From Purshia tridentata (taxonomy: Eukaryota; Streptophyta; Magnoliopsida; Rosales; Rosaceae), in the NCBI GenBank assembly GCA_003254885.1, contig QANT01001223.1:1-50646 (forward strand): DNA of 50,646 bases, read 5' to 3'. The notes under the pieces are model-generated. The model saw nothing but the letters and a program-made list of their open reading frames with translations, was not told the DNA's origin and made no database searches. Positions 1 to 10,907 of the stretch are shown here, piece after piece. Numbering within the stretch: the first letter of the stretch is position 1; every line of letters begins with the position of its first letter. A program made the translations under genes and the position numbers.

Positions 1-685
1 ACAATCAATGAGGATCTCTCACTGAAAAATTATGGATTATAGATTTGTACCTCTAGTGGTAGTTCACAGTGATTCTAAGAGTTCGACACGTACCTTAGTT
101 CTCTCCTTGTTTAAACATGGAGAAAAAATTATAATCTTTTAGCTATAACTGGATGAAAGATTTTGGTAATAAATATAATATAGATACAATACGAGTCTAC
201 GACTATTATGATGTAATATGAGGGACAAATGAGAGACAATAAATTTTAAAGTTGGATTTTACTTCAACTGTGTATTGATTTTATAATTGTGTTAAATTTA
301 ATTTTGAGATATGTTGTTTTTACTTATTTTATATGTTTAAAAATGAAATAAACTCTAAAATTATTTTCTTTAATTTTTTTCTTTGAATTCACTAAGGGGG
401 ATTCTAAAAAATGAGATCACGTGGGTTGAAGTTAAAAAAATGTGGTTATTTACTTTGATGGAAGCCTGATATTTTGCTAACACGACATTCAATATTCAAG
501 AAATAAAAGAAAAACTGACATATATATATATCTCAGTCAATTACCTCAATGCTGACCTCAACGTCAAACATCAAACATTTATAAATTACTTCCACAACAT
601 CAAACATTGCATTCAGCCAAAAAACATCACACATTGCTGCCACTGCACACAATATTTATATCGGTGAAGCTGCAGAGAGTGCTTA
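1..685. other. 5' flank and probable promoter of the ABCG gene
   Basis: No gene is seen here. The stretch is AT-rich and holds a G-box core CACGTG at 418-423 followed by G (an ABRE/bZIP-type site) and an ATTTATAAATTA stretch near 577-590 that could be the TATA region, about 100 bases before the ATG at 686. Function is inferred from position only. Confidence 0.5.
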
Positions 686-3600
686 ATGGATTTAGCAGCA
701 GAAATAGGAAGGAGCGTGAGGTCTTCTTTTAATCACCACGCATTGAGTTTCAGTAGCACCTCAGATGTGAGATCATTGAACGACAACAACGACGACGAAG
801 TCGAGTTGCAGTGGGCTGCTATCGAAAGATTGCCTACATTCCAACGCCTTCGGACCTCATTATTTGTTCATAGCCCAGATCAGCAGCAAACTGATGAAGC
901 TGCTGGTAAGACTCCTTGTAATAGGGACGTGATTGATGTTACAAAGCTTGGAGCCCAAGAACGCCATGTCTTCATTGACAAACTTCTCAAGGAAATTGAA
1001 GGAGATAACCACCGGCTGTTACAGAAACTCAGAGAAAGAATAGACAGGTGATTTCACCACCATCTTACTCACTTCCCTTTTATCATTGCCTTTTATTATT
1101 ATTCATTGTTTGGCACCAATTAATATATGAACCTTCCATATATATCATTATGTACATGCCAAATTTATAGGCTTACGTACCCTTTTGAGTATATACTAGC
1201 TTGCACAGTTTTTTTATGGGAATATACATTTTTATATGTATTTTTTTAGTCCTGCAAAATACATCCGCCATTAATACAATTACGTTAATTAATCAGTGAC
1301 TATTAAAAGTTTTTAAAAAGTTTAAAAGCACTCTCAAATGAATATATCTTTCTAACAGAAACGCTTCTAGTAAAAGTAATATTAAAACTGACCCTAAAAC
1401 TAATTTAACTGACCAATTTGGTTTTCAGAGTGGGATTGCAATTACCGACTGTTGAAGTACGATACCAAAATCTGTTTATAGAAGCAGAATGCCAAGTAGT
1501 TCAAGGCAAACCCCTCCCAACATTATGGACCGCATTCAAAGGCATATTCTCTGTAAGTGTTTCTTAATTTCCTATTCCCCAAATTTTAATGTACACGTCT
1601 CAGTTTCATATAGATGATATTTAAGCTAATCTGGAAATGGTTCCAGCTGCAAAGTTTCACTAATTTGGGCATCAAAAATACAACTAAACCATACAACATT
1701 ATATATTACACGCATACAAACATCCATTGTGAAGGTCAGATCGATTGAATAAGAGAGAATGATTTTTTCTTGGAATTAGTTTTCTAATATAATTTTATAC
1801 CAGCTGCTGTGCATGGGCAGCTCATGGAGGTGGCTAAGAAGATGTTCGCCTAGGACACCCTTTTGACTTTTGAGCAAATGCTCCACTTGATTAAGATCAT
1901 TCTCAGCTATAGCCCCATTTTTTAAATAAAGGCCAATGAAGTTCTTCTCCAGGCTCCAAATAAACTTTGGTTTTTGTTAGTTTTTCATAAAACTAACATG
2001 GGTACTGTCCTAATTTAAAAAGATATATAATAACAACTGGGATAGTGGGTACTAAACTACCAATGCAATTTCATTAACTACATAAAGAATAAATTCCATA
2101 TATAAATATCTAACAGACAAACAAAGACTTTCATAATGGTGTAGCCAGTCAGTACGAATTTGATTACATTCCCTGTCCTGGTACATAGACTATCATTTGC
2201 TTCAACTGTTCTTTTCCATTGAAGTAGTCCTTTTTCTTCTCCCTTTTATATGATCACATTTCTGTTTAGGAATATAATAACACGACTGGAATTTTCATTT
2301 CATACCACAAAGGCATTTCTAAAACCACCAAGCATTTCTACTTTTACTTTTCATTTATTTGAAAGTTCTAATCCTAAAGAGTGAATGAATGTCAAATGTT
2401 CAACAGGCTATGACACAGATATTTGGTTGCAAATCTCAAACATACAAATTAGAAATTCTCAAAGATGTCAGTGGCATCATAAAGTGACGCAGCAGAGTGC
2501 TGAAGAGGCTAGCTATCGTGCTAAGGACGTTCCTCTGTTTTTTTCACACAGAGCAGTACTCAAGTTTTTGGGACTAATTTTTCTGAATATTCATTGCCTT
2601 TTCTACATACCAAAATATCCCTTTTGTAAAGGGATTACAATCATATCAGTTTCTTGAAACAAACAAAGAGTACATCTAGAAATAAGAAATATGGTAAGAT
2701 GTTAACATAAAGGGGGGCTGGTTCACGTGGGGAAAAGGGAAAGGAAGGCATAAAGGGGGGGAAAAGGGAAAAGAAGGGAAAGATAAGAGTATTACAGATA
2801 AAAGAGGTTTGGTCAACTGTGACCCTCATTGTGGACTAGTCCTTGGCTTAGGTGTGTTGGTCCTCCACCTGTCTCATGTGTTCCTCCACATGTCTGATGC
2901 ATTTCATGCATCTGTCCCACTTGTCCTACATCATAAAGCCGTCAAGGTTAATATATAAAATTTCTTTTATTTTAATCTCTTGACAAGAAAAGAGTAAGAG
3001 GTTCATGGAGTGGTATTTACTTGCTGGTCTAAATAAATTCACATTTGATGCAGGATGACTCTATTGCTTGGTCCTCCAGGATGTGGGAAAACCACTTTAT
3101 TACAGGCACTTGCAGGGAAGCTGAACGACTCTCTCAAGGTTCTCTAATAATTAACTAAATTTCTGTGGAAAAGACAACATGAACATATGCACAAGCTAGC
3201 ATTACTTATATATGAGAAATTTATCAAATTTTAATAAATTTTACAATGTAAAGTTGTGACTCAGATACCAAATGATGAGCTTTAGTATGCATATTTCAGT
3301 TTAACAAGCACTAAACACCTAATAAATGTATTCATAAATTCTTAGGTCCAAGGGGAAATAACCTACAGTGGTTATAAGTTCAATGAGTTTGTTCCTCAGA
3401 AGACATCAGCTTATATAAGTCAATATGATCTGCACATCTCTGAGATGACTGTGAGGGAGGCACTTGACTTCTCAGCACGTTGTCAGGGAATTGGAAGCAG
3501 AGCAGGTAGGCATTTTGTGCATCTTATAACCACAATCATAATCTTTAAAAAAAGTTTTATCTTAAAAGCTTTTCGCCATTGAAGATATAATGAAAGAAGT

Positions 3601-6600
3601 CATCAGAAGGGAGAAGCAATCAGGAATCGTCCCAGAACCAGATATTGACACTTATATGAAGGTGCAAATGATTTTTGAGAATAGAAGTTCATTTTCTGTC
3701 ATGGTCCCAAAGTAGCAGTAGCTTTCCCATTTTTTGCTGGTGATTCTAACAACTTGACTAACAGGCCATTTCAATTGAAGGGTTGAAAAGAACTCTCCAG
3801 ACAGACTATATTATGAAGGTAATTCTCATTACCAAGACGAACAATATAAAGGCCAAGTCCTACCCTTGCTCTAATTTAACTGCAACTTTGCTACCATTTT
3901 TCTTCTTCTCTTTTAGATCCTCAGGATAGACATGTGTGCTGATACAATCGTAGGGGATGCAATGCAAAGAGGACTATCAGGCGGCCAAAAGAAAAGACTG
4001 ACAACAGGTTCTGTAAATTTCCAATGGCACCTTGCCAATAAATCTACTGCACTTAATTCTGTACAACATTGATGATAATTCTACATAACATCAATGGGAA
4101 TCCAAAACAATCATAAGAGCCCTATGCTGGCTGAAACAACTAGAATTAGGTTTCATTAGGACCCTTTATAATACATTTGAAAGTTTTTCTTTTATCATTT
4201 ACTAAAGTTTCTTGATTTTCTCCTCCTCCCTCAGGTGAAATGATGGTTAGTCCAGCAAGAGCTTTCTTTATGGATGAGATATCAACTGGCTTAGACAGCT
4301 CCACTACCTTTCAGATTGTTACTTGCCTGCAGCAATTGACACACATAACAGAATCGACCATTTTGGTATCACTTCTTCAGCCAACACCCGAGAGCTTCGA
4401 TCTCTTTGATGACGTTATCTTGATGGCAGAAGGAAAAATTGTATACCATGGGCCTTGCAATGATGTTGCAGAGTTCTTTGAGCAGTGTGGTTTCCGTTGC
4501 CCACCACGAAAAGGCGTTTCAGACTTCCTCCAAGAGGCATGTTTCCTTGTTTGATAGAAAACATTAGCATGCCAAGTTGTCAACACTATCGACTTTGTAC
4601 TGATTTCCACTATGGATTCTCTGTATAGGTGGTTTCTCAAAAGGATCAAGCAAAGTACTGGTACCATAAAGACCAACCCTATAGCTATGTTACTGTTGAC
4701 AATTTTGTAAATATGTTCATGGACTCTCACGCCGGAAAGAAGCTAGATGAGGAACTTCGTAAGCCTTTCGATCAATGTGAGTGCCACAAAGATGCTTTGT
4801 CATTCAACGTTTACTCATTGAGGAAATGGGAACTATTAAAAGCATGCCTTGCGAGAGAATGGCTTCTTATGAAGCGCAACTCATTTGTTCATGTATTCAA
4901 GTCGGCACAGGTAGAGGATAGTTGTGGCATAGTTGATTACTAACAACATTTTAAATGATCAACATTTCACACCTGGATTGTTTTATTGTGCAGCTTGTGG
5001 TTGTTGCACTAGTAACAATGACAGTGTTTCTACGGATGAATATTGACGCTATCAATGCAAAGTACTACATGAGTTGTTTGTTTTATGCTCTTATTAGACT
5101 GATGTGCAATGGAATTGCAGAATTATCTCTGACTGTCTCTAGACTTTCAGTCTTCTACAAGCAAAGAGATTTCTACTTCTATCCTGCTTGGGCATATTCC
5201 ATTCCAGCTGCCATCCTGAAGATTCCATTTTCATTGCTTGATGCTTTTCTTTGGACGGCCCTTACTTATTATGTCATTGGTTACAGTCCTGAACCTGAAA
5301 GGTACATTAATTCTTTGAAGATAAATCCCTTAGTTTTTCAGACAAAATTAATTATTTTACTTTTTAACCGCCTTTTTTATCAATGAATATCAGGTTCTTC
5401 AGGCAATTCTTCCTTTTATTTCTCGTGCATCAAGTATCAATATCGCTGTTTCGTTTGATTGCATCCTTGGTTCGAAATCCTTCTGTAGCGGCAACCTTTG
5501 GTCTTTTTTCTTTAATAATAATGTTTCTATTTGGTGGTTTCGTAATTCCAAAATGTAAGGAAGGTCATTCTTGAATTCCGTAAAAATTTGAAGGATATGT
5601 ACCACTTCAGCCAATCTAATAAGCACTTCCCTAATGCAGCTTCTCTACCTGCTTGGTTGGAGTGGGGCTTTTGGCTTTCTCCATTGGCATTTGCAGAAAT
5701 AGGTGTTTCAGTAAATGAATTCCATGCTCCAAGGTGGCAAAAGGTGAAGCAGAAACTACTACTTTCAGTTAAATTAAATCACATCACTGTAGCTTAATTT
5801 GGTGAGAGTTAATATTCACTTGTCATTGTTCCTTGCAGGTTTTATCTTCAAATGTCACTATTGGGCAGCAAGTTCTAGAAGATCGTGGTCTCAATTTCAG
5901 TGACTACTTTTATTGGATATCAATAGGAGCTTTACTTGGATTTTGGATGGTTTTCAACCTTGGGTTCACCTTTGCCCTCAGTTATTTAAAGTGTAACTCT
6001 CTCTACCAATGCATATACTAGGAAACATATGAGAAATTGAATTAATTAATTAACCATGAATTATTTGATCAGTACAAACCTATACCTATTGAAATTTGAA
6101 ATTGTGCAGCTCCAGGGAGTTCTCGAACTATCATTTCTCAAGAAAGGGTTTCCCATCTGAAGGAAAAAGAAACTGTAAATAATCTATGTGAAGAAAAGGA
6201 ATTAACTTGTGTAGATAGTGATACTCACACAACTGCAGCAGAATCTACAAATATAGGTGAGCTACTTTTTATTTTTCCCGTACTTGTCATCGTTACAGAA
6301 TTACTGTGCTAAATTAGTGTGTGTGTCAAAAATTATGCTATATATCACAATATTACATAGTGGTTATTTCAAAACTGCAGGCATGGTCTTACCTTTTGAG
6401 CCCGTAACTATATCATTTGAGAAAGTGCAGTATTTTGTTGACACACCCAAGGTAACCACATTATTTTTGAATTCGTGATTGTACAAGAATGTTGGATATG
6501 AATCAAAATGATCAGATTTCACCCTCCTATCTCCCAGAAACTGAGAGAGCAAGGTTTTCCACCAAAACGACTACAGCTTCTTCAAGATATAAGTGGTGCA

Positions 6601-9593
6601 TTTAGGCCAGGAATTCTTACAGCTTTGATGGGCGTTAGTGGAGCTGGAAAAACAACACTGATGGATGTTCTTTCTGGAAGAAAAACTGGTGGACTTATTG
6701 AAGGAGAAATCAGAATTGGAGGGTACCCAAAAGTCCAAGAGACATATGCCAGAATATCAGGGTACTGTGAGCAGAGTGACATCCATTCTGCACAGATCAC
6801 TGTAGAGGAATCAGTAACATACTCGGCTTGGTTACGTTTGCCTGCCGAGATTGATAGACATACTAGATCTGTAAGATTTCTTTAAACTTACAAGGTGCAT
6901 GTAGTATGAATGTCAAACATCATACTTAGAACCAAGAAGTTGGCATAGAGTGAACAACATAGCTTCTAGGAACTGAATACATTATCTTAAAAAGTAATTG
7001 TATTCCTAAAACTATTCTATTATCTATGACAATAAGGATATTCATATACATGAAAAATTAAAAGATAAAGTAATAATACAGAGGAAAGTACATAGAAAGC
7101 TTCTAGGATTGCCTAGAAACTAGAGACAAAAAATCTCAGTATGTTTATATAACTGCTGCTTTTTGTGATGTTTTCAGCTGACTTATCTATTTATCAGGAA
7201 TTTGTAAAAGAAGTTCTTCAAATGATAGAGCTTGATGAAATCAAGGACGAATTGGTTGGCATACCTGGTAGTGGTATATCTACAGAGCAGCGTAAACGAC
7301 TAACAATAGCAGTAGAGCTTGTTTCAAATCCATCCATAATATTCATGGATGAACCCACCTCTGGTTTAGATGCAAGAGCAGCTGCAATAGTTATGCGAGT
7401 TGTCAAAAATATTGTCAGTACAAGGAGGACTGTTGTATGCACAATTCACCAGCCGAGTATCGGCATATTTGAAGCATTTGATGAGGTAATTGACCAATGT
7501 AATTCTATGGCTAGCTGGTTCACAAACCACTAGTATACTACTTTATGGGTGGCTAGTTCACAAACTACTAGTTTGCTACTTTATGGCTAGCTCATTAATC
7601 AGCTTTTAGTAGAATATAAATTGGTCCCCTTTCTGATTCTACAAAACCAAGGCATCTTTTGACTGGACATTAAGTGATTTAATAGTGGAAGCATGATTTA
7701 ATGTACACCAGATGATACTTTGTACAGCTTATTTTAATGAAAAGAGGAGGACAAATAATATACTCTGGAGAGCTGGGTCAAAATTCAAGTAAACTTATTG
7801 AATACTTTGAGGTAAGTTTAACTCTTCATGTCAATTCTGTTTGTTGAATAATATCCTCTGTTTTCATAATCTGTTTGTACATGTCAATTCTGTTAACTCT
7901 GCTTTTAAATCCTTTTCTGTTGCAGGGTTTCCCTGGGGTTCCAAAAATCAAAGAGAATTACAACCCAGCAACATGGATGTTAGAGGTCACCAATCTTTCT
8001 GAAGAAGCCCAACTTGGCTTAGATTTTGCTCATCTCTATAGAGAATCACATCTATGCAGGTGAGCATTACTGGATTGTCATATATCCATAATAATAATAT
8101 ACTGAGTTTATAGCTAGGCACTCTTACATATATAGCGACATAGCTTCTTTAGCCCCTTAAATTCAAATATTCAGAATTCTAACACTACTAGCTACCGTGA
8201 TTGGATGAACATGAATTTTGACAGCTGGTTTATGATACTAATCTAGAGAGTGCTTTCTAGAGAAAGAGAGGCAATATGTTGTCCTTTTCACAGCATTAAA
8301 TAACTTTCAATATTCTTGAATGATAGATCTTATTCAATGAAACCCAACATTTCTTGCTCTACTAATTAGGAAGAACAACGATCTAGTTAGAGAACTCAGC
8401 TTTCCAGAACAAGGCTCCAAGGAACTACACTTTTCTACACGCTTTCCACAAAATGGATGGGAGCAATTTAAAGCGTGCCTATGGAAGCGACATCTCTCCT
8501 ACTGGAGAAGTCCGAGGTACAACCTGGGCCGACTGACATTCACAGTTGCATGTTCTTTGTTATTTGGAGCACTTCTTTGGCAGAAAGGACAGAGAATGTA
8601 AGTCCATCTGACAGAGATAATAATGTTCTTTGTTGGCTTCATTGTATTTGATACTGTCATGAAGTCATGTGTTGAACCAGATTTTAGTATATTTATCATC
8701 TAAATCACTTTTTATCTTCTTATGAAGTGATGGTGAACAGGACTTTTTTAACATTCTAGGATCAATGTTTATTTTACTGCAAATGATGGGAATTTGCAAT
8801 TGTTCTTCCGTATTGCCATTTGTAGCTACTGAGCGCTCGGTTGTATATCGAGAAAGATTTGCTGGAATGTACTCCTCGTGGGCATATTCATTTTCACAAG
8901 TCAGATTCTAAATATTGTCCTATAGCATATTTTAGCAATTCCAAAGTTTCATACGAAGGTTCTAATTAAACTCTTTCGTATGTTACAGGTGATCATTGAA
9001 CTTCCATATATATTTCTACATGCAGTTTTGTTTTCGACAATAACATATTCAACCATAAGTTTCCATTGGTCAGTCTACAAAGTATTTTGGTACTTCTATG
9101 CTATGTTTTGCACGCTGCTCTACTTCAATTACTTCGGTATGTTGGTTGTTTCTCTGACCCCAACATATCAAGTGGCTTCAGTATTGGCAAGTTTCTGCTA
9201 CACTATGTTTAACTTGTTCTCGGGGTTCCTCATACCAGGACCAGTAAGCCAACTACTCTTTCTTTACTTGCTCAACATGAGACGAGTTTGCACGTACCAA
9301 TTAATTTTGATTCTTTTTTCTTGCAGAAAATTCCAAAATGGTGGGTTTGGAGTTACTGGATTTGTCCCACAGCCTGGTCCCTAAAAGGCATTCTCACTTC
9401 ACAGTATGGAGACCTGAAGAAAGAAATTGTGGTACATGGAGAAGAGAAGGCAATTAGTGCGTTCTTAGCAAGTATTTATGGGTATAACTATGACGATCTA
9501 GGAATTGTAGCAATTGTTCTTCTTGCATACCCACTAGTTTTTGCATTTGCTTTTGCATGTGCTACAGAGAAACTAAACTTTCAGAGAAGGTAA
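686..9593 (+). CDS. PDR-type ABCG transporter (full-size), 24 exons
   Basis: Full-size pleiotropic-drug-resistance ABC transporter, a plasma-membrane exporter; the substrate cannot be told. Exons read: 686-1047, 1429-1552, 2407-2483, 3054-3138, 3346-3505, 3585-3661, 3765-3818, 3917-4007, 4235-4536, 4629-4910, 4994-5301, 5394-5554, 5640-5743, 5839-5992, 6110-6256, 6381-6451, 6538-6870, 7198-7485, 7728-7811, 7926-8059, 8370-8597, 8728-8899, 8989-9243, 9327-9593. They total 4,320 nt in one frame, giving 1,439 residues, the usual PDR length. NBD1 has Walker [10 protein letters not shown] (about 194), LSGGQKKR and Walker B FFMDEIS. NBD2 has GVSGAGKTT (about 885), the plant-type degenerate signature [10 protein letters not shown] and [10 protein letters not shown]. 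Two six-helix membrane domains follow the NBDs, and the C-terminus is LNFQRR. Oddities: the exon 3 donor must be AA|GTGACG to avoid an in-frame TGA, intron 9 starts with GC, and the NBD2 loop GIPGSGIS is one residue shorter than usual. The ABCG subgroup is not assigned. Confidence 0.93.
1927..1985 (+). repeat. Dispersed repeat, copy 1 (in ABCG intron 2)
   Basis: About 55 bases, with the core GGCTCCAAATAAACTTTGG preceded by an AAAGG(C/T)CAATGAA stretch, recur at 9683-9740 just past the same gene. It looks like a fragment of a dispersed transposon; the family is unknown. Confidence 0.6.
7508..7594 (+). repeat. Short tandem repeat in ABCG intron 18
   Basis: About 2.3 diverged copies of a roughly 40-base unit (GGCTAGnTnGTTCACAAAC, then ACTAGT and CTACTTTATG) start near 7509, 7551 and 7585. 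They lie wholly inside the intron. Confidence 0.65.
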
Positions 9594-9682
9594 TTAGGTC
9601 TTTCGATCACTTAATTAAGCTGTATTGTCATATGTGGTACATGAACCACCATTGTCATAAGGTTATTAAAGTCGTTTTGAAA

Positions 9683-9740
9683 TAAAGGTCAATGAATGAA
9701 GTTCATTTTAAGGCTCCAAATAAACTTTGGTTTGTTAAAT
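9683..9740 (+). repeat. Dispersed repeat, copy 2
   Basis: It matches 1927-1985 with small gaps, sharing GGCTCCAAATAAACTTTGG and the AATGAAGTTC stretch. The two copies flank most of the ABCG gene in the same orientation. Confidence 0.6.
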
Positions 9741-9904
9741 AATTGCTACCCTTGAACCTAAAAATTAATGATATGAATCTAGGAGCTAAGATTTATTGCT
9801 GTGAGAGGGATTGTTAATTTTGTTTTAGCGTACATCAAGACTTGAAGCTAGGATTTATTGTTTTGTTCACCACTTAACCCACCCACCCAAGCATTTGAAT
9901 TGTT

Positions 9905-10020
9905 TCCAACATGGAGGAGTTGACATTATTTCCAAGGTCTGGGATGAATGCCAAAATGTATCTGTATTAAATCAGTGCCTCCCTTGTTTATTTTCTATTG
10001 CAAATTGAGGCCGGTGAATA
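9905..10020 (+). pseudogene. Decayed fragment of HIPL exon 3
   Basis: This stretch aligns with 11519-11617 inside exon 3 of the downstream HIPL gene. Long identical runs include CCAAGGTCTGGGATGAATGC followed by CAAAATGTATCT, and a weaker match follows (ATTGCAAnTT). The reading frame is broken by small insertions and the rest of the gene is missing, so this is a relic and not a gene. A lost tandem HIPL copy or a local duplicative repair event are the likely sources. Confidence 0.8.
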
Positions 10021-10907
10021 TGAATATAGTATGCTCTATGCATGTCAAACAAACAAAAGGAAATTCAACCCACTTCAAATTTCAAATTAATTTAAAAGCC
10101 ATGATCCAAATATTATGGAATTTTAAACAACCATAAATTAAGGTTTTAATGTGACTATTAAACAAGCATGTTACGCATGTATCAACCGCATGAGATCGAG
10201 CATTGAAACAAAGACTGAAGTTCGATTTAAGTAAATCCAATGAAGTTTTTATTTTAGTTCGACAAAGCTTTTGTTTGTCGACCTCTGTGCTGGTTTTCTT
10301 TGTTTGGTTTCACTTTACTTTTTGTCGTTTTCCTTTTAAGGTATACATCAATTTGGTCGTTGAGTTCAATTTTCAAGTAGTCAACTTGCCGCCTCCTTCT
10401 CTTTGGGTTTTATGGTATAATAAGTTTGAGATTTTTAAAGTCAACCATGACCAGCCCACCAGAAGTTGCTGCATTGCTATCGTTTACAACATAAACTTTT
10501 TTTTTGTTTTCTCTGATTCGCATATGATCATATCTATGGATTCTCAGAAACGAAAAACGTCAACGGTTTCTTATGATAAAGACAACAACCGATTGATCTG
10601 GATCAGAGCTATTTTGGCATATTTGTACTTAGTATTTCAAGTGGGTTAAGGAAACCTTCATATATAAGCATCTGTAAAAATCAGAAATTTAAAACTAAGT
10701 GGGCAGTTGGTTCTTTGGAAAATGGAGAATTGTTACAGCCCAGAAAGCTTCTTTTACTGTAAATTGTAATTTTGTGCCTATTTGTTCAATTTTGGGCCAC
10801 TGATTGATGTTACAGTAACTGGATCTGTGAATTCTCTATTGCAAAGATCGAAAGAAGGTGGCTTTTGTTTGTTGTTGGTGTCAGTGATTGCTCGTCTGTT
10901 TTAAAAG

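Larger units (their letters stand above)
9594..10907. other. Spacer between the ABCG and HIPL genes
   Basis: It holds the ABCG 3' end, a second copy of the dispersed repeat, a decayed HIPL exon fragment (9905-10020) and the HIPL upstream region. An open frame at 10203-10649 has no recognisable domain and is low-complexity, so it is not called a gene. Confidence 0.7.

Noticed and set aside
8486..8507. ABCG exon 21 as a target of the local miR5225-like RNA (shares CATCTCTCCTAC)
   Set aside because: The pairing breaks at miRNA positions 4 and 6 with a G-U at 5, inside the seed, so cleavage is unlikely. The segment also encodes the conserved HLSYWRSP motif, which explains its sequence.
686..9593. 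ABCG gene as a pseudogene, because its open frames are short and stops occur between them
   Set aside because: All 24 exons join at splice sites in consistent phase to an exact 1,439-codon reading frame with intact NBD and membrane domains.
10203..10649. 148-codon frame before HIPL
   Set aside because: Phe/Val-rich, low complexity, no family match, and located in the probable HIPL promoter.
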